A DNA stretch of 64,000 nucleotides from Adiantum capillus-veneris (lineage: Eukaryota; Streptophyta; Polypodiopsida; Polypodiales; Pteridaceae), in assembly GCA_014529385.2 (NCBI GenBank), contig CM043953.1, positions 113,399,549 through 113,463,548 of the forward strand, written 5' to 3'. The position numbers were made by a program, and so were the translations under genes. Under the pieces are notes generated by a model. That model saw nothing but the letters and a program-made list of their open reading frames with translations. It did not search any database and was not told the origin of the DNA. Within the stretch, counting starts at the first letter, position 1, and the number at the start of each line of letters is the position of its first letter. This document shows positions 49,879-59,834 of this stretch, piece by piece.

Positions 49879-50712
49879 TGTAAAAGAGCTTCTCTGAGCT
49901 GAGAACTTGTAAAAGAATTTATGATTATTTTTCTGGGAGCAGTTGTATAGTAGAGAGCCAGTTAGAAGTTTAGGAGTTTTTTGGCTGGACAAGCCATTTG
50001 TAAAGACCTAAACTATAAAGGTCAATTTTGTAAGTTTGAACATTATCTTTTTCATGAGAAACTGAGAAGACAGCGTACGTTATGAGAGCTTCTTCTTGCT
50101 CCAACTTGTAATCTTCGCTACTGTGGCTATGGTAATCCAAATTCAGATTCGTTTATTGCATTGTGTTTTTCTTACTTTGCTCTTCCATTCAAGTGTAATC
50201 ATTCAAGATTCGGTGTAGGTTCTTGACTACGAGTTTGAGATCTTCAATCACTGTTTTGAGTGCTTATATGCGTATTTTATGTTGTTTTGACCTTGGAGAG
50301 GCCTTAGGGATCCTAAAACGACCCATTAGGATCACCCGTTCACTATTTTTGCTGACTTTGGAAAGAACGATCGCGATCGTTGTACCTCTCCAGAATGATG
50401 TGACAGTGATAGGATATGATCCCGATAGTCCCCTCTAGCTTCTCTTCAAGTTTCGTGTGAATACGACATGATTTGCATGGTAAACGGGCGTGATGACTAT
50501 AGAGCTGTGTAGAAGGACATAGGCAGATTACTTGGCTTTAGTGTGTTCGATTTGCTTGTAGAGTTAGAAGCTGCACTCTTCGAGTTCATTTCATTAGGAC
50601 TGACACCCTAGTGAGTTTCCATGCCTCATTTTGGTCGGTTCCCTTGTATTGGTATTTTATGTTGATGCGTGAGAGCTATGCTATGGACATCCGTCGCGGC
50701 GACCCGCAAACA
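49879..50712 (+). repeat. G2 5' LTR (left edge approximate)
   Basis: The right edge is fixed by CA before the PBS at 50714. The left edge is placed at a TGTAAAAGAG just after the last G3 gag codons; the other LTR is outside the window, so it cannot be confirmed. Contains the 16-bp palindrome AACGATCGCGATCGTT at 50366-50381. Confidence 0.6.
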
Positions 50713-50713
50713 T

Positions 50714-50730
50714 TGGCGCCGTTGCCGGGA
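50714..50730 (+). promoter_or_regulatory. G2 primer-binding site
   Basis: TGGCGCCGTTGCCGGGA, the standard non-Met site of plant gypsy elements of the Tat/Athila type. Confidence 0.92.
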
Positions 50731-51293
50731 ATGCACCTTAGGTGATGAGTGACCAAGTGCGCTGTTAGCTTCCTTGAGAGAACATCAATCCACAAATCCA
50801 TTTTACACCTCAGTTAGGTTGCTAGACAGGGGTTTAGAGCTTAGTGGAGTCTAGAGTCAGTGGACCCGCTAGATCCTCTCTTAGGAGATTTAGGGAGCTG
50901 TGAGTGAGAGTGTTCAAAGCATTTTCGCTCTTCAATTTCGCTAATTCGATTGAGTACTGAAATCTCACCCGAAATCCATCTTGTTTGATTCATTTCTTTA
51001 TGTTCTTTCATTTCTGTACTTAGGAGTAGGATAAGTAAATCACATTCTAGTCAAATTTGGGGCAAAAGTAAATCACATTCTAGTCAGATTTGGGGCAAAA
51101 GTTAGAGTCGAGAAGTCAAAAAACCATAACTTTTGCAAAAAGGCCATAAGACTCTGAAATTTAGAAAATCTGACCAAACAAGGTTGATATTGATTCAAAT
51201 CACAAAGTGGTAGCACAAAACACTGGGAAACACTTGTCAGAGGGAGCATACAAAATTTCATCAAATTTGGCCCAGGTACTACAATCGCGATCG

Positions 51294-51301
51294 ATGTACC
51301 T
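51294..51301. repeat. G2 leader palindrome, module 1
   Basis: ATCGCGAT in ACAATCGCGATCGATGTACC; the outer CG pair of the full palindrome is lost on one side. Confidence 0.85.
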
Positions 51302-51554
51302 CTGGCCCAGAATTGGACAAGATTTGTTGTGTGCCTTCCTGATAAGATTCTAAACAAGTTTGTCTAAAGCAACCACAACCAAAAACATCAAAAATCAAGG
51401 AAATCAGGCCACTTGGCTAAAACTAGCCTGACAGACCTAGAAAGTGCAAAATCTTGGCTTTTGGTGATCCAAATGCAGAAAGACTTGGGGGATAGCCTTA
51501 AAACATCAGTGTCTACAAGCATGCCAAATTTGGTCTAATTTGGGCTTAGAACTA

Positions 51555-51566
51555 CGATCGCGATCG
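51555..51566. repeat. G2 leader palindrome, module 2
   Basis: CGATCGCGATCG, a perfect 12-bp palindrome, followed by GTGTACCTAAGTGCCAG. Confidence 0.88.
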
Positions 51567-51997
51567 GTGTACCTAAGTGCCAGATTTTGATCAGATTTCA
51601 TCTATGGGATCCTCAGGTGTATACAAACATAAATGTCTGAAGGACCTAGAGCCAGAAACCTCAAAATACCTATCAAACCATTTGAATACAGATCCAAGTC
51701 AAAAACTGCTAAATGGACATAGAAATTGACTTTCAGTAGACCAAAATACATCAAAATTGGGAAGAAACCATACAGAGGGATAGCGTGTACACAGGACAAC
51801 CCCAGATAGCTTTCAAATCCCAAAACAAACACCAAAATCAAGTCAAACTGACAGATTCAGGAAAACAGACACCTCCAACCAAGAACTGATAAAAGCTTGA
51901 CTTTTAGGAGTGTGAATACAAAAGTATTAGGTGGGTAGCCTTAAAATAGCATAGTGAACAAGCTGGTAAAGTTTCATCAAATTTGGGCTCAGAAGTA

Positions 51998-52009
51998 CGA
52001 TCGCGATCG
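51998..52009. repeat. G2 leader palindrome, module 3
   Basis: CGATCGCGATCG followed by ATGTACCTCTGGCCCAGA, closest to module 1 in its flanks. Confidence 0.88.
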
Positions 52010-52200
52010 ATGTACCTCTGGCCCAGATCTGACTCATTTTTGACCTGTTCCTAGATCTAGACTATTTAAGATACCAGGAGTTGTCAAAACCCAAATTGGA
52101 CATACCGTCAACAATCTGCAAGCAAAATTGTGTTGAAGTCATTGTGAAATTGTTGAATCTACTGACAGTTGGAATGATACAGTGATCTCATAGTCATCAA

Positions 52201-53106
52201 GTGTATTCATTTGCAGAGACTAATCAAGTAACAATCCATGCAGTCACGAGAGTTGGAAGATCACTCCATCTCCAAGTAAGAGGTTTGGATTCAGTCGGTA
52301 ATTCCACTTTCTTCATGTTTTTGAGATCGGGAAAACAAATCAACAACCAACACCGAAATTTAGCGGATCAAGCACGTGTTTTTTCAACGGAGGAGAGTGT
52401 AAACCATGCAGTCACGAGAGTTGGAAGATCACTCCATCTCCAGGTAAGAGGTTTGGATTCAGTCGGTAATTCCACTTTCTTCATGTTTTTGAGATCGGGA
52501 AAACAAATCAACAACCAACATGGAAATTTAGTGGATCAAGCACGTGTTTTATCAACGGAGGAGAGTGTAAACCAAGGTGTAGTACGACCATTAGAGCCGA
52601 TCCTTGAGGAAAGTATTTCTGAAATTTCTTCAGAGAGATCTTACGAGTATTTTACGGAACACTTAGGACATTTAAAACTAAACAAAAGAGAAAACATGGC
52701 AGCAGGACCATCAGACCCTTCGGCCACAATGAAGTTATTGTTCATCAAGTATCAGTATGACAACAAGCAAGGTGCCAAGATCTACAAAGATGGTATGGAC
52801 CGCTACTGTGTGAAAATAGAAGATAGACCAAGTGAGTTCAAGGACTTAGTGCCTGTGAGCTATAGCGGAAATAGGTACCTAGATGACAAATGTATCATAT
52901 ACTTGGTAGTCCCGAATCCTAACATTGTGGACAAGTGGAGATTGACAGGCACGAAAGCCAAAGTAGATGAGGAATCTGAGAAGAAAGCTCCAATAATGAG
53001 CTTCCCTAATGCGAGGTTAAGGCGAGAAAACGAAACTTTGAGAGTCAACACAGACAACGTCTATGTGGGGTTATACAAATATAATAATCGAGAGGAAGAT
53101 CTCTAG
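52201..53106 (+). pseudogene. G2 pre-gag ORF, unknown protein
   Basis: 301 open codons upstream of gag. The first part holds two 56-residue repeats (HAVTRVGRSLHLQVRGLDSV and on). After an ATG at 52696 the protein reads MAAGPSDPSATMKLLFIKYQ, then YCVKIEDRPSEFKDLVPVSY and YLDDKCIIYLVVPNPNIVDK, and stops by TAG at 53104-53106. After the stop the same frame remains readable (YRCEEPYADELTERKRLYVF), so TAG is probably a nonsense change. ATG 52696 is the likelier start, because upstream codons begin without ATG. No family recognised. It may be an N-terminal gag extension or a separate ORF like the ORF0 of some Tat-type elements. Confidence 0.6.
52237..52572. repeat. 168-bp tandem duplication in the G2 pre-gag region
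   Basis: Units 52237-52404 and 52405-52572 differ at only a few positions (for example CCGAAATTTAGCGG against GGAAATTTAGTGG). 168 is a multiple of three and both copies are open. Confidence 0.93.
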
Positions 53107-54665
53107 TATAGATGTGAGGAACCCTATGCTGATGAGTTGACAGAGCGGAAAAGACTTTATGTCTTCACTACACAGAGGGATCAGAAACAAAAATTGTCGC
53201 ATACGACAAATATGGAAGACGATACGCAGCAATCGATAAAAAGGAGTTGGAAGGATATACGTACTTTGGTGGACCACTCCACCATTATTATGTTACTCCA
53301 AGCCCACTAAGACCAACACATACAACTGTCGTGCCAGACCCGATGGCAACAGGTGGAGAGAGGACTCATGTAGCGGATTCTTTCAGTCGACCTCATTATT
53401 CTATGCCAAGCCCCATGGGAACATTACGTTCCAGAGAATCAATGGCTACGAATTGAGGTAGCGCGGTTCCTATCTCTACACATACTGTAGTAGGTCCAAC
53501 ATTTGCAGCAACACCATCACGTTTGCCTGCTTTTGGTAGATTCGTGGCAGAGGAGCCAATGAGAGCAACCCACAACATCCATAATGTACGAGAACGATTA
53601 AGTCAAGACGCGAGACCATTGAGATTGGTCGCAGACCAAAGGCGGATGAGGCCATCCCAGGTAGCAAAGTGCATGCCAAAGAAGTATAGCGGATCAGGGC
53701 AAACCTATGCCCATGTGTCGCTCTTCAAGCAAGTCTTAAGAGCAGAGCAGATCACTGATTTTCATAATCAATATGAAGGATTCGGGCTGACCTTGGAAGG
53801 GACGCCTTAACGTGGTTTCAACCTTTGAACCTTGAAACTTGTTCGAATATTGAACATGTATTGCGGGAGTTCGCGGAAGAATTCTCAAAAAGGGGTATAA
53901 AGCATAATACTGTATCGCAAATATATGCTTTTAAACAAAAGGAGAACGAAAAAGTGAAGGAAGCATCCTTGAGATTCAAGCAATACATCGAGAGGTGCCC
54001 ACGGAGAGAATTACCGCAGCACGAGAGATTGTCTGTACTCTGCATTAAAGGACTTAGAAATGAAACCTTGAAAAAAGACCTTCACTTGAAAGCTTGTAGC
54101 TCATTTGAACAGGTTACAAGGGAAGCGTTATATCTTGTTGATAACTGCAAAGCATATGGTAAAGTGTCAGAGGATACTGATTCTGTAACCAATGGCTCTT
54201 CATCTCTTAAGAGTGAACCCTCTACCAAGAAAGAGGCTCAGGCTTCTTCGATGCCGACAGCTGACCAAATGATAGAGGAAGTAACGAAGAGAATGCAACA
54301 ACAGATGAGATCAAGTCCGGGGATGAGGCAGCCTCAGATGAAGAAATGCGACATATGTGGTGGAGGTCACCCGACGCCGTGGTGCATACAACAACCGAAA
54401 GCACTAGTTGCGAATGGACGAGTATTGAAATGGTGCACCATACAGCAAAAATGGACAAACCATGGCACGGATGAGTGTTTTTACAACAAAAACTATGTGA
54501 GGGAAAGGACGTATGGACCCCCAACAGGACCACCCCAACCACCTCCTCCAGGATATCAAGTTGGGCCGAATGCGAATATGGTAGGAGAAGCATACATACC
54601 TCAACCTGTGTTGGGTCAACAAATTCCATTACCACAAGAAAATAGCACCATGATTAGGTATGCTC
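53107..54665 (+). pseudogene. G2 gag
   Basis: Frames 53247-53456, 53523-53810 and 53825-54665 form one protein broken by a TGA near 53456 and a frameshift near 53810. Domains: Pro/Ser/Thr-rich N-part, then a retrotransposon gag domain (YAHVSLFKQVLRAEQITDFH; across the shift ALTWFQPLNLETCSNIEHVL; REFAEEFSKRGIKH; EASLRFKQYIERC), an Ala/Ser/Glu linker and a Cys/His segment CDICGGGHPTPWC followed by WCTIQQKWTNHGTDECFYNK. The Pro-rich end (PPTGPPQPPPPGYQ) runs into the Copia-3 target site. It forms the particle shell. Confidence 0.82.
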
Positions 54666-54670
54666 AACCT
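54666..54670. repeat. Target-site duplication of Copia-3, left copy (AACCT)
   Basis: AACCT before the left LTR is repeated at 59830-59834 after the right LTR. Confidence 0.95.
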
Positions 54671-54898
54671 TGTTGGAATTAGAGTTGCAGAGAAACACAC
54701 ACAGCTTGGAGAAGACGAAGGAAGCTCAAGGCACACAATAGAGAGTATTGTTACTTAGTGTGCAATGGAAAGATAGATAGTCCTAGAGTGATGGGCGTAT
54801 ATACAATGCACAGGAGAAAAAACCTCCTAAAGAGGGAAAAAATGCCCCGGCGGTCCTAGTGTGTTCACACACATCACTACCACATGTATATGGTAACA
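54671..54898 (-). repeat. Copia-3 left LTR (3' LTR)
   Basis: Plus-strand text TGTTGGAATTAGAG to TATGGTAACA, the reverse complement of the Copia-2 LTR. Confidence 0.95.
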
Positions 54899-54911
54899 AA
54901 TCCCCCCTGGA
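54899..54911 (-). promoter_or_regulatory. Copia-3 polypurine tract
   Basis: Minus strand CCAGGGGGGATT adjoins the 3' LTR. Confidence 0.85.
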
Positions 54912-54973
54912 GTGATGCGGTGAACGAGAGCTGGCACATGAGTAAAGGGAAGTGCCATGCCCTGAGGACCGGA

Positions 54974-57188
54974 TCAGTCCACAAAGGGGAGTAAGCCCAA
55001 AGCTTTGCGGAAATCTTCAAGCTTCTCACGAGACAATGCCTTTGTGAAAAGATCTGCAAGGTTGTCCTGTGTTGGCACATAAGCCAAGCTGATCTCTCCT
55101 GCTGAGAGCCTCTCCTTGACATAGTGGTAATGCACCTGAATGTGCTTTGTGCGAGCATGAAAAACTGGGTTCCTCACAACTGCCAATGCGCTCTGACTGT
55201 CAGTGTCCTGTCCAACACCCAAATCAGCCATAAGGCGTCTGAGCCATACACACTCAACCGTAGCTGTGAAGACTACCCTGTACTCAGCCTCACAACTCGA
55301 AGTGGCCACAGTAGGTTGCTTCTTGCTCAACCATGATATACATGAACTGCCAAGCATGAAACAAAAACCACTTGTGGACACTCGCGTGTCAAAACAACCA
55401 GCCCAATTTGAGTCCAAAAAAGCATGTAAGTCCGGCGGCAATGATCCCCCCTTGGGATAAAATAAGCCAAGATGTAAAGTGCCACTAAGGTAGCGGAAAA
55501 TCCTCTTGACAACCTACCAATGCTTAGACCCTGGGCTATGCATAAATCTGCTGACCTGTGAGACTGCAAACTGAATATCTGGCCTCGTGTTGCATACATA
55601 AATGAGGCAGCCAACAGCAGTTTGGTAAAGAGTGACATCAGCAGGATCACCAACATCATGTAGACTCAACTTCAAACTTGTTTCCATGGGAGTGGAAATA
55701 GGTTTGCAATCCTCAAGTCCAAACTTACATAGCAACGTCTCTATGTAACTTTTCTGACACAAGGCAATACCACCATCACACTGCTTAAACTGTATACCCA
55801 AATAATGATGCAACAGACCCAAATCTTTCATCTTGAAAGTAGCATTCAAATCAGCCTTAAATTCAGCAATATGTCTCTCATTTGGTCCAGTGATCAGCAA
55901 ATCATCAACATAAAGAACCACAATGAGAAGTACATCACCCTCACGCTTTACATACAATGTGCTATCTGTTGGACTCTTACGAAAGCCTTGTTTGACCAAA
56001 TGAGTGTCAGCTTTCTCATACCAAGCACGAGGAGATTGCTTCAACCCATACAAAGCCTTGTTACATTTGCACACTTTGTCCTCTTGTTCTTTTATGACAA
56101 AACCGCGAGGCTGCGTTACATAAACTTCCTCAAATATGTCACCATTCAAGAAAGCAATAACAATGTCTGATTGATGTACATCCCAACCAAAATGAGATGC
56201 CAATGCACATAGAAAACGCACAGTGGTCATACGACAAGTGGGAGCAAAAGTCTCTTCAAAATCTATGCCTTTTTGCTGTGCATAACCGTTTGCAACAAGT
56301 CAAGCCTTATGGCGATCGATCTCACCATCCGGCTTGCGTTTAAACTTGTAAACCCATTTCGTACCAATGGCCTTTTTGCCAGGAGGCAAATCACATAAAG
56401 TCCATGTGTCATTTTCTATAAGTGCATCATATTCTAATTGCGCAGCCATCCAATTTTCTGAATTTTGTGCTTCATCAAAAGTCAGAGGCTCCTCAACATC
56501 TTGTAAGCTAGACACAGCCAAAGCATAACAATCTGATGCATAAGATGCATGGCGAGAGCCTGAAAGAGTATGACTAGACAAAGGTGCATCCAATTTACTG
56601 TCACGCAAAGTGTGCACCAGCCATTTTGGCATACCTCTAGCCTGCTCATTTTCAGCCCTTTCCTCATCAAGTACATCATGTACATCTACATCAGTAATAG
56701 GCTGATCTAGAACATTTTCAGAAACCCACATAGGCTGTTTATTTGCCTCATTGGAACTTACATTCGTATTTCCACCACTGAAAAGAGGCAACAAAGTGTC
56801 ATAAATGTCCTGTGAGCTTACATTATTGTCTCTAGTACATGACAGCAAGGGTTGAACAGAATCTTTCACAAACACTACATCCCGAGAAACCAGAATACGT
56901 TTTGTTTGCGGATGATACAACCTGTAACCTTTGCTTTCAACACTATAACCAACAAAAATACATTTGACAGCCTTATCGTCCAATTTTCTGCGCTGCACTT
57001 GTGGCACCAAAGCATATGCCAAACAACCAAGAACACGCATGTGCTCAATAGAAGGTTTTCTATCATGCCATGCTTCATATGGAGGAATAGACTGCAAAGC
57101 TTTCGTAGGACACTTGTTAAGTACATAAGTGGCACACATAATGGCCTCAAGTCAAAAAGAATGCGGCAAAGCTTGACTTTTGACCATA
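54974..57188 (-). pseudogene. Copia-3 integrase C-terminus, RT and RNase H
   Basis: Continues after a TGA at 57189-57191; a second TGA follows near 57150 (HSF-stop-LEA). The 57139-56300 frame is the integrase-RT linker (WKGYRLY-type VESKGYRLYHPQTKRILVSR), ending in TGA after IDRHKA. RT: MTTVRFLCALASHFGWDVHQ, LYGLKQSPRAWYEKADTHLV and LYVDDLLITGPNE (YVDD intact). TAG after PGSKHW (55514-55516). RNase H: LDSNWAGCFDTRVSTSGFCF, SSCEAEYRVVFTATVECVWL; a small deletion joins GVGQ to DTDSQSALAV. Ends EDFRKALGLLPFVD. Confidence 0.9.
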
Positions 57189-57190
57189 CA

Positions 57191-59239
57191 TCATGCCATT
57201 TCCGTCAGTAACCTGTTTTTCCTCTCAACAACACCATTTTGCTGAGGTGTATAAGGCACTGTACATTGGTGTTTTATCTCGCGACTACCCAGAAATGCAT
57301 TAAATTCATGAGACATATACTCCCCCCCTTGATCGAAACGGAGGGTGCCCATAGTACATTTCGAGACATTTTCAACCATAGCGAGAAATTGTTTGAAGCA
57401 CATAAAAACTTCGGACTTCTCTTTAAGCGGAAATACCCATGCATGCCTGGAGTAATCATCTCTGAAAGTCATGAAGTACAAGTAATTGCCCAAGGACGGA
57501 GTTTGCATGGCCCCACAAACATCACTATGTACAAGCTGCAACCTGGATATGGCCCGAACTAAACCATCCTTTAGAAATTTAGAACACTGCATCTTACCCA
57601 AAATACATCCTTCACAAACATGTTTGATAGGTGCTTCAAGAGGCACCAAAGAAGCAACCATATCATATTTCTGCAAACGCAGCAAACTGGCAAAATTCAG
57701 ATGACCAAAACGTGCATGCCAAAGTTTTGCATCTGAAATAGCCCTTGAATCTGCAACAGCATTTACAAAATTTTTTCCACACTTGTCATACAAAGTGAGC
57801 TTATACAGCTCACGGCACAAAAGGCCAGATGTAACAATTTCATCACCAAAACAGAGATCATGAACTGTACATCTGTCATCCACAAATTTGACTACAAGTC
57901 CAAGTCTAGCAAGTGCGGATACAGACAAGAGATTCTTCTTGATCCTAGGTACATAAAGTGCATCAACAAGTGTAAAGGAACTGCCATTAGCAGTAGTGAG
58001 CACAATCTTTCCAACTCCCTGAACTGGATAAGAGGCATTGTTGGTACAAGTGACTGAATTCCCATGAGGGACAGACTCGAGAGAGGTAAACAATTCATGA
58101 TGTGAGGTAATGTGCTTTGTAGCACCACTGTTGAAATACCACACATATGAATGTGCAGCAACTGACAAGCATGCATCATGGACAGCAGGATTGTAAGTGC
58201 ACTCTGCGCTAAACGCCCATTCTGCATCAACATCAACAACACAGTCTCCTTTCACAGAAGACTCAACAATGGTTGCATTTGTAGTGGAACCAACATTTGC
58301 AGTGGAACCACCCTCTTTCTTCTTAGCCTCTTTGGCCTTCAACTTAGGACACGACTTGATCAAGTGATCATTGGCTTTATAATAATGGCAACGCATCTTC
58401 TTTTTGCCCTTATCACCAGAATTGCCAGACGAAGTGCTGCCAGTAGAAGCATTAGGAACAAAATTTTTGCCACTCGTAGCAGAACCATAAGAAGTGGATG
58501 CATTACTATTACCACCCTTTCTTTGAGAAGCAATAAAAACCTGTTCAACCGCACGCTGCCTAGTCCTGTTTTTTTTGGAAAGTGACTCTTGCAATAGCAA
58601 TGTGCATAATGCATCAAACTTGACAACTTTAGGATTTCCTTGGGTCATAAGTCTCCAAGTACTAGCAAAAGTCTGGTAGGAATCTAGTAAGGCATCAAGA
58701 ACAGTCTGCACAAGGGAACTATCTGAAATGACTTTACCTGTAGAAATAAGCTGCTCATTGATATCCTTGACACTAGCAAGGAAAGTGTCCATATCATCTT
58801 CCTCATGCATAATCTTCGACTCCAGCTCTTTACGCAGCAAAGCAATTTTAGCCTCATTGCGGCTTGCATAAAGACCTGCTAGAATATCCCAAGCCTGTTT
58901 TGCAGATTTTGCTGAACGGATGTGAGGAACAATGGTGCGCTTCACAGACAACGGAATCAATGCATGAGCTTGCGCATCCTTAACACCCCAACGATCTTGT
59001 TCTGCTGTAGGCAAAACAACTCTAACAGCTGCAATCCTTGCAGTAAGACCTGCAACATCCTCAACATCGCCTACATCCTCAGAACCAGGACGTACATCAA
59101 TGCCCTGCACAATGTTCCAGACACCCTTTGACACAAGACCATGTTGCATCATATAAGCCCACATACGGTAGTTGTCCCCATCCAACCTGTCCTCAGCAGC
59201 AAACATCTTGAACACATCTGTGTTGTTGTTGTCAGCCAT
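57191..59239 (-). pseudogene. Copia-3 gag, protease and integrase
   Basis: ATG at 59239 (MADNNNTDVFKMFAAEDRLD). Gag (GDNYRMWAYMMQHGLVSKGV; SAKQAWDILAGLYASRNEAK; DMDTFLASVKDINEQLISTG). The zinc knuckle reads CHYYKANDHLIKSC, with Tyr in place of the second Cys. The protease reads YVWYFNSGATKHITS, with Asn for the catalytic Asp. Integrase HHCC (LWHARFGHLNFASLLRLQKY; HVCEGCILGKMQCS) and core (LVHSDVCGAMQTPS; LRFDQGGEYMSHEF; PQQNGVVERKNRLL) keep D, D and E. A TGA at 57189-57191 ends it. Packaging and processing are expected to fail; integrase looks complete. Confidence 0.92.
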
Positions 59240-59587
59240 GGTAAATGCTGCACCTGATGTGAAAACTGCTCGAAAATAGGAGAAACGGATCGGGAACAAC
59301 CTGTGCTATATAGCACAAACCGTAGAAGACTATAAGGCACCTGTTATGCAGAAAACGGCACTGACAGAAATTCTACATAAAATGACGAAATAGCCTGTGC
59401 AGTACTGCCTGTAGTGGAAACGGAGGCCGAAATGAGCCCAAATCAAAATTCTGAGCAAACCAAGCTCTTCGAGTTTTCCGAAAATGTTTGTTGACCTGTG
59501 AACGCTCGCCAAAGCTCACTGAAATCGGAGAAAGTGAGCAGGCGTGTGCTGGAGTAGCTGGCGACTAAGCCCGGGAGGATGTGACTT
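59240..59587 (-). other. Copia-3 leader
   Basis: Minus-strand leader; matches the Copia-2 leader at 16793-17060. No ORF of note. Confidence 0.75.
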
Positions 59588-59599
59588 GCTCTGATACCA
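59588..59599 (-). promoter_or_regulatory. Copia-3 primer-binding site (initiator tRNA-Met)
   Basis: Minus strand TGGTATCAGAGC, two bases from the 5' LTR. Copia-2, of the same family, has a G-for-C change at position 7. Confidence 0.93.
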
Positions 59600-59601
59600 A
59601 T

Positions 59602-59829
59602 TGTTGGAATTAGAGTTGCAGAGAAACACACACAGCTTGGAGAAGACGAAGGAAGCTCAAGTCACACAATAGAGAGTATTGTTACTTAGTGTGCAATGGA
59701 AAGATAGATAGCCCTAGAGTGATGGGCATATATACAATGCACGGGGGAAAAAACCTCCTAAAGAGGGAAAAAATGCCCCGGCGGTCCTAGTGTGTTCACA
59801 CACATCGCTACCACATGTATATGGTAACA
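59602..59829 (-). repeat. Copia-3 right LTR (5' LTR)
   Basis: 228 bp; followed by AACCT (59830-59834). Confidence 0.95.
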
Positions 59830-59834
59830 AACCT

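Larger units (their letters stand above)
50731..52200 (+). other. G2 leader with recurring palindromic module
   Basis: About 1.5 kb without coding signal. Three diverged modules each contain a phrase like CATCAAATTTGG, then a CGATCGCGATCG-type palindrome, then ATGTACCTCTGGCCCAGA: at 51294-51301, 51555-51566 and 51998-52009. The LTR holds a fourth (50366-50381). Near-identical text around each palindrome suggests they descend from one repeated unit. Confidence 0.75.
54671..59829 (-). mobile_element. Copia-3: near-complete Ty1/copia element (same family as Copia-2)
   Basis: Two 228-bp LTRs (54671-54898 and 59602-59829), PBS, polypurine tract, gag-pol and AACCT target duplication. By eye the LTRs differ at about 6 of 228 positions. 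The polyprotein runs 59239 to 54974 on the minus strand in one frame with at least four nonsense codons, all explainable as C-to-T or G-to-A changes. Compared with it, Copia-2 lacks gag through mid-integrase. Confidence 0.96.

Noticed and set aside
50366-50381. Restriction-modification or bacterial origin-type palindromes
   Set aside because: The GATCGCGATC motifs lie in an LTR and leader of a plant retroelement; a bacterial function makes no sense here.
57239-59131. Plus-strand ORFs opposite Copia-3
   Set aside because: Antisense shadows of gag-pol codons.
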